Part shown: in pieces, positions 62,681 through 64,000 of the stretch
Layout of the letters: each line of letters starts with the position of its first letter
How positions within the stretch are numbered: position 1 is the first letter of the stretch
NCBI RefSeq assembly: GCF_902859825.1
Contig: NZ_CADIKB010000033.1
Location: forward strand, 1-64,000
Direction of reading: 5' to 3'
DNA length: 64,000 bases
Source: Paraburkholderia phenoliruptrix
Lineage (GTDB): Bacteria > Pseudomonadota > Gammaproteobacteria > Burkholderiales > Burkholderiaceae
Translations under genes and position numbers: made by a program
The notes under the pieces: generated by a model
The model's database searches: none
What the model was told of the DNA's origin: nothing
Seen by the model: the letters and a program-made list of their open reading frames with translations, nothing else

Positions 62681-62727
62681 ACAGACGCAAACACAGACGC
62701 AAACACAGACGCAAACACAGACGCACA
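62681..62727. repeat. Tandem repeat, four copies of a 12-mer
   Basis: ACAGACGCAAAC is repeated at 62681, 62693, 62705 and 62717, the last copy being partial and changed at its end. The array is about 60 nt upstream of the start of the His-rich gene. Direct head-to-tail copies without spacers exclude a CRISPR array. Confidence 0.85.
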
Positions 62728-62909
62728 AGAGCAAAGCCAATGCCTGAAAGGCATGTGCGGTAGACGGCAGACTCCATCGTCTTGCACCATTTTTGTGTCT
62801 CAGACCACAGTTACTCGCAGCGCGGCGTGTAAAGATCCACCGCACGAATCGCTGACACAGTACGACAGCGATGTTCCAGAACAATAAGCGCGATACGGGG
62901 ACCTTCAAA

Positions 62910-64000
62910 TGAAAAAATATCCAGGCTTACTCTTCGTCCTGTTGCTGGCTGCATGCGGAGGCGGAGGAGGGGGCGGCAGCGGCAGCGCCACCACGGCATC
63001 GGCAACACCTTCGTCCACGAGTCCCAAGGCCTGCACAGACGGCCCTTACACGACGGACCCTGCCAAGGTCTGCACCGACGCAAACGGCAACCTCGTGACC
63101 GCCTATGTTTATGTGCAGCCAAACACGGTGATTCCCGACGGAACCGTCATCACCGCGAACACCACGTGGCCGGCAAGCGGCTCTCCGTATTTCCTCGCCG
63201 GCACCGTGCGGGTCGCGCCCGGCGTCACATTGACGATGCCGGACAACACGATCGTGGAGACCTATCGCGCGGTGCCCTGCACGAGTGATTGCGTGGGGAC
63301 GATTCCCACCAAAGGCATCATCAACGTCGCGGGCACGCTCAACGTGGGAAGCCAGGGGCCCGTTCAACTGCTCGGCGTGACGGCCGCCAACACGTCACTC
63401 GCTCCGGATGCGGGCGGTGGCACGGTGAGCATCACGCATACCGTGTTGCAGGACGCATTCGTCCAGATCAACGACGCCGCACCGTTTTCGATGACCTTCA
63501 GCCAGGCCACGCACCTGAACGTCACGCCCATTGTCCGCAATGGCGTGACGACTTATCAGGCCGGCACGAACGGCTACCCGCGCCTGAGCAGGTCGGCAAC
63601 CGTGAAGGGCAATACGTTTGTCGACTCGGCGGCCTTCGCTTTCGATCCGTCGGTCTTCGTGCAGAACAACCTGTTCATCAACATGGTCGATGCGCTCGTG
63701 CTGATCGACGCGTTCCCGGCCAACGGACAGGCGCCCACCGGCATCGCGCAACGCAACTCGTTTCTTTTCAAGAAGGATTCACCGAATGTGAATCGCATCG
63801 TGATCGAGTCACACGGCACTTATGACGCGTCGACGGTTCATTCGCTCGACTTCTCGAACAACTTCTGGGGCGTGACGGATAACACGACCATTCAGTCGCG
63901 CGTGCTGGACAGCACCGACACGACCAACCCGCGGCTGCCCAACGTGATCCTCTACGCGCCGCCGCTGCAGAGTGCCGATCCCGCCACACCGGCGGACCCG
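62910..64000 (+). CDS. Lipoprotein with predicted parallel beta-helix, incomplete at window end
   Basis: The frame is open from the ATG at 62910 to the window end (363 codons). MKKYPGLLFVLLLAAC gives a signal with lipobox LAAC, then seven Gly. The body has Cys pairs (SPKACTDGPY, KVCTDANG, VPCTSDCVG) and rows of beta-helix-like repeats (VAPGVTLTMPDNTIVETYRA, INVAGTLNVGSQGPVQLLGV, NNFWGVTD), similar to right-handed beta-helix carbohydrate-binding or adhesin domains. The C-terminus is missing. Probably a surface-attached protein; function is not known. Confidence 0.82.

Noticed and set aside
62681..62727. CRISPR-like array
   Set aside because: Units are 12 nt and contiguous with no spacers, and no cas genes are present.

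Overview
The window looks like chromosomal DNA of a high-GC betaproteobacterium of the Burkholderiaceae, most likely Paraburkholderia or Caballeronia. The signs are a DUF4148 lipoprotein, OmpC-type and MipA-type outer membrane proteins, many LysR regulators, a MHS-family transporter, small Gly-rich secreted proteins and dense GC-rich coding. I see no rRNA, tRNA, CRISPR array, phage or complete insertion sequence. Two decayed genes are visible: a flavohaemoprotein relic and a truncated CheB/CheR-type hybrid kinase.

Layout. 0.4-4.5 kb: two-partner secretion pair (FHA-type exoprotein with GLUG repeats, then its ShlB/FhaC-type transporter). 4.5-6.5 kb: PAP2 phosphatase, hmp relic, GNAT acetyltransferase. 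6.6-10.3 kb: a KAS III-like ketosynthase followed by a CqsS-like membrane hybrid kinase (HK-REC-REC-HPt), a candidate signal synthase/receptor pair. 10.4-17.5 kb: porin, Gly-rich lipoprotein, broken CheBR-type kinase, small coiled-coil protein, stand-alone CheB, DUF4148 lipoprotein. 17.6-19.5 kb: orphan branched-chain amino acid binding protein and a small exported protein. 19.5-26.3 kb: a seven-gene D-Ala-D-Ala dipeptide module (RpiR regulator, VanX/DdpX dipeptidase, DdpABCDF transporter). 26.5-29.6 kb: alpha/beta hydrolase, MFS pump and divergent LysR. 29.8-32.1 kb: PRC-barrel protein with a hairpin over its Shine-Dalgarno, Gly-rich secreted protein, TIGR03118 lipoprotein. 32.3-36.3 kb: periplasmic sugar-type binding protein translationally coupled to a hybrid sensor kinase. 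36.4-40.9 kb: carboxylate transport (MHS-family MFS, ModA-like binding protein, LysR-DctA pair). 41.0-43.4 kb: DUF4118 membrane protein, alpha/beta hydrolase, MipA/OmpV operon. 43.7-48.7 kb: cystathionine gamma-synthase family enzyme, NmrA-like/LysR and SDR/AraC divergent pairs. 48.8-52.4 kb: chemoreceptor, type-2 ArgC and divergent LysR. 52.4-58.0 kb: DAO-family oxidase plus bicupin, divergent from a 1031-residue A-T-TE enzyme whose adenylation domain is of acetoacetyl-CoA-synthetase type. 58.2-64 kb: Cache-GGDEF cyclase, lipoprotein, small membrane protein, atypical Nramp transporter with an upstream His-rich secreted protein, and a beta-helix-like lipoprotein running off the window.

The best candidates for undescribed biology are the ketosynthase/CqsS-like kinase pair (6.6-10.3 kb) and the AACS-type A-T-TE enzyme (54.9-58.0 kb), whose divergent promoter region carries a 17-nt perfect palindrome and a 45-nt stem-loop. 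All functions are read from sequence motifs; no database search was run.
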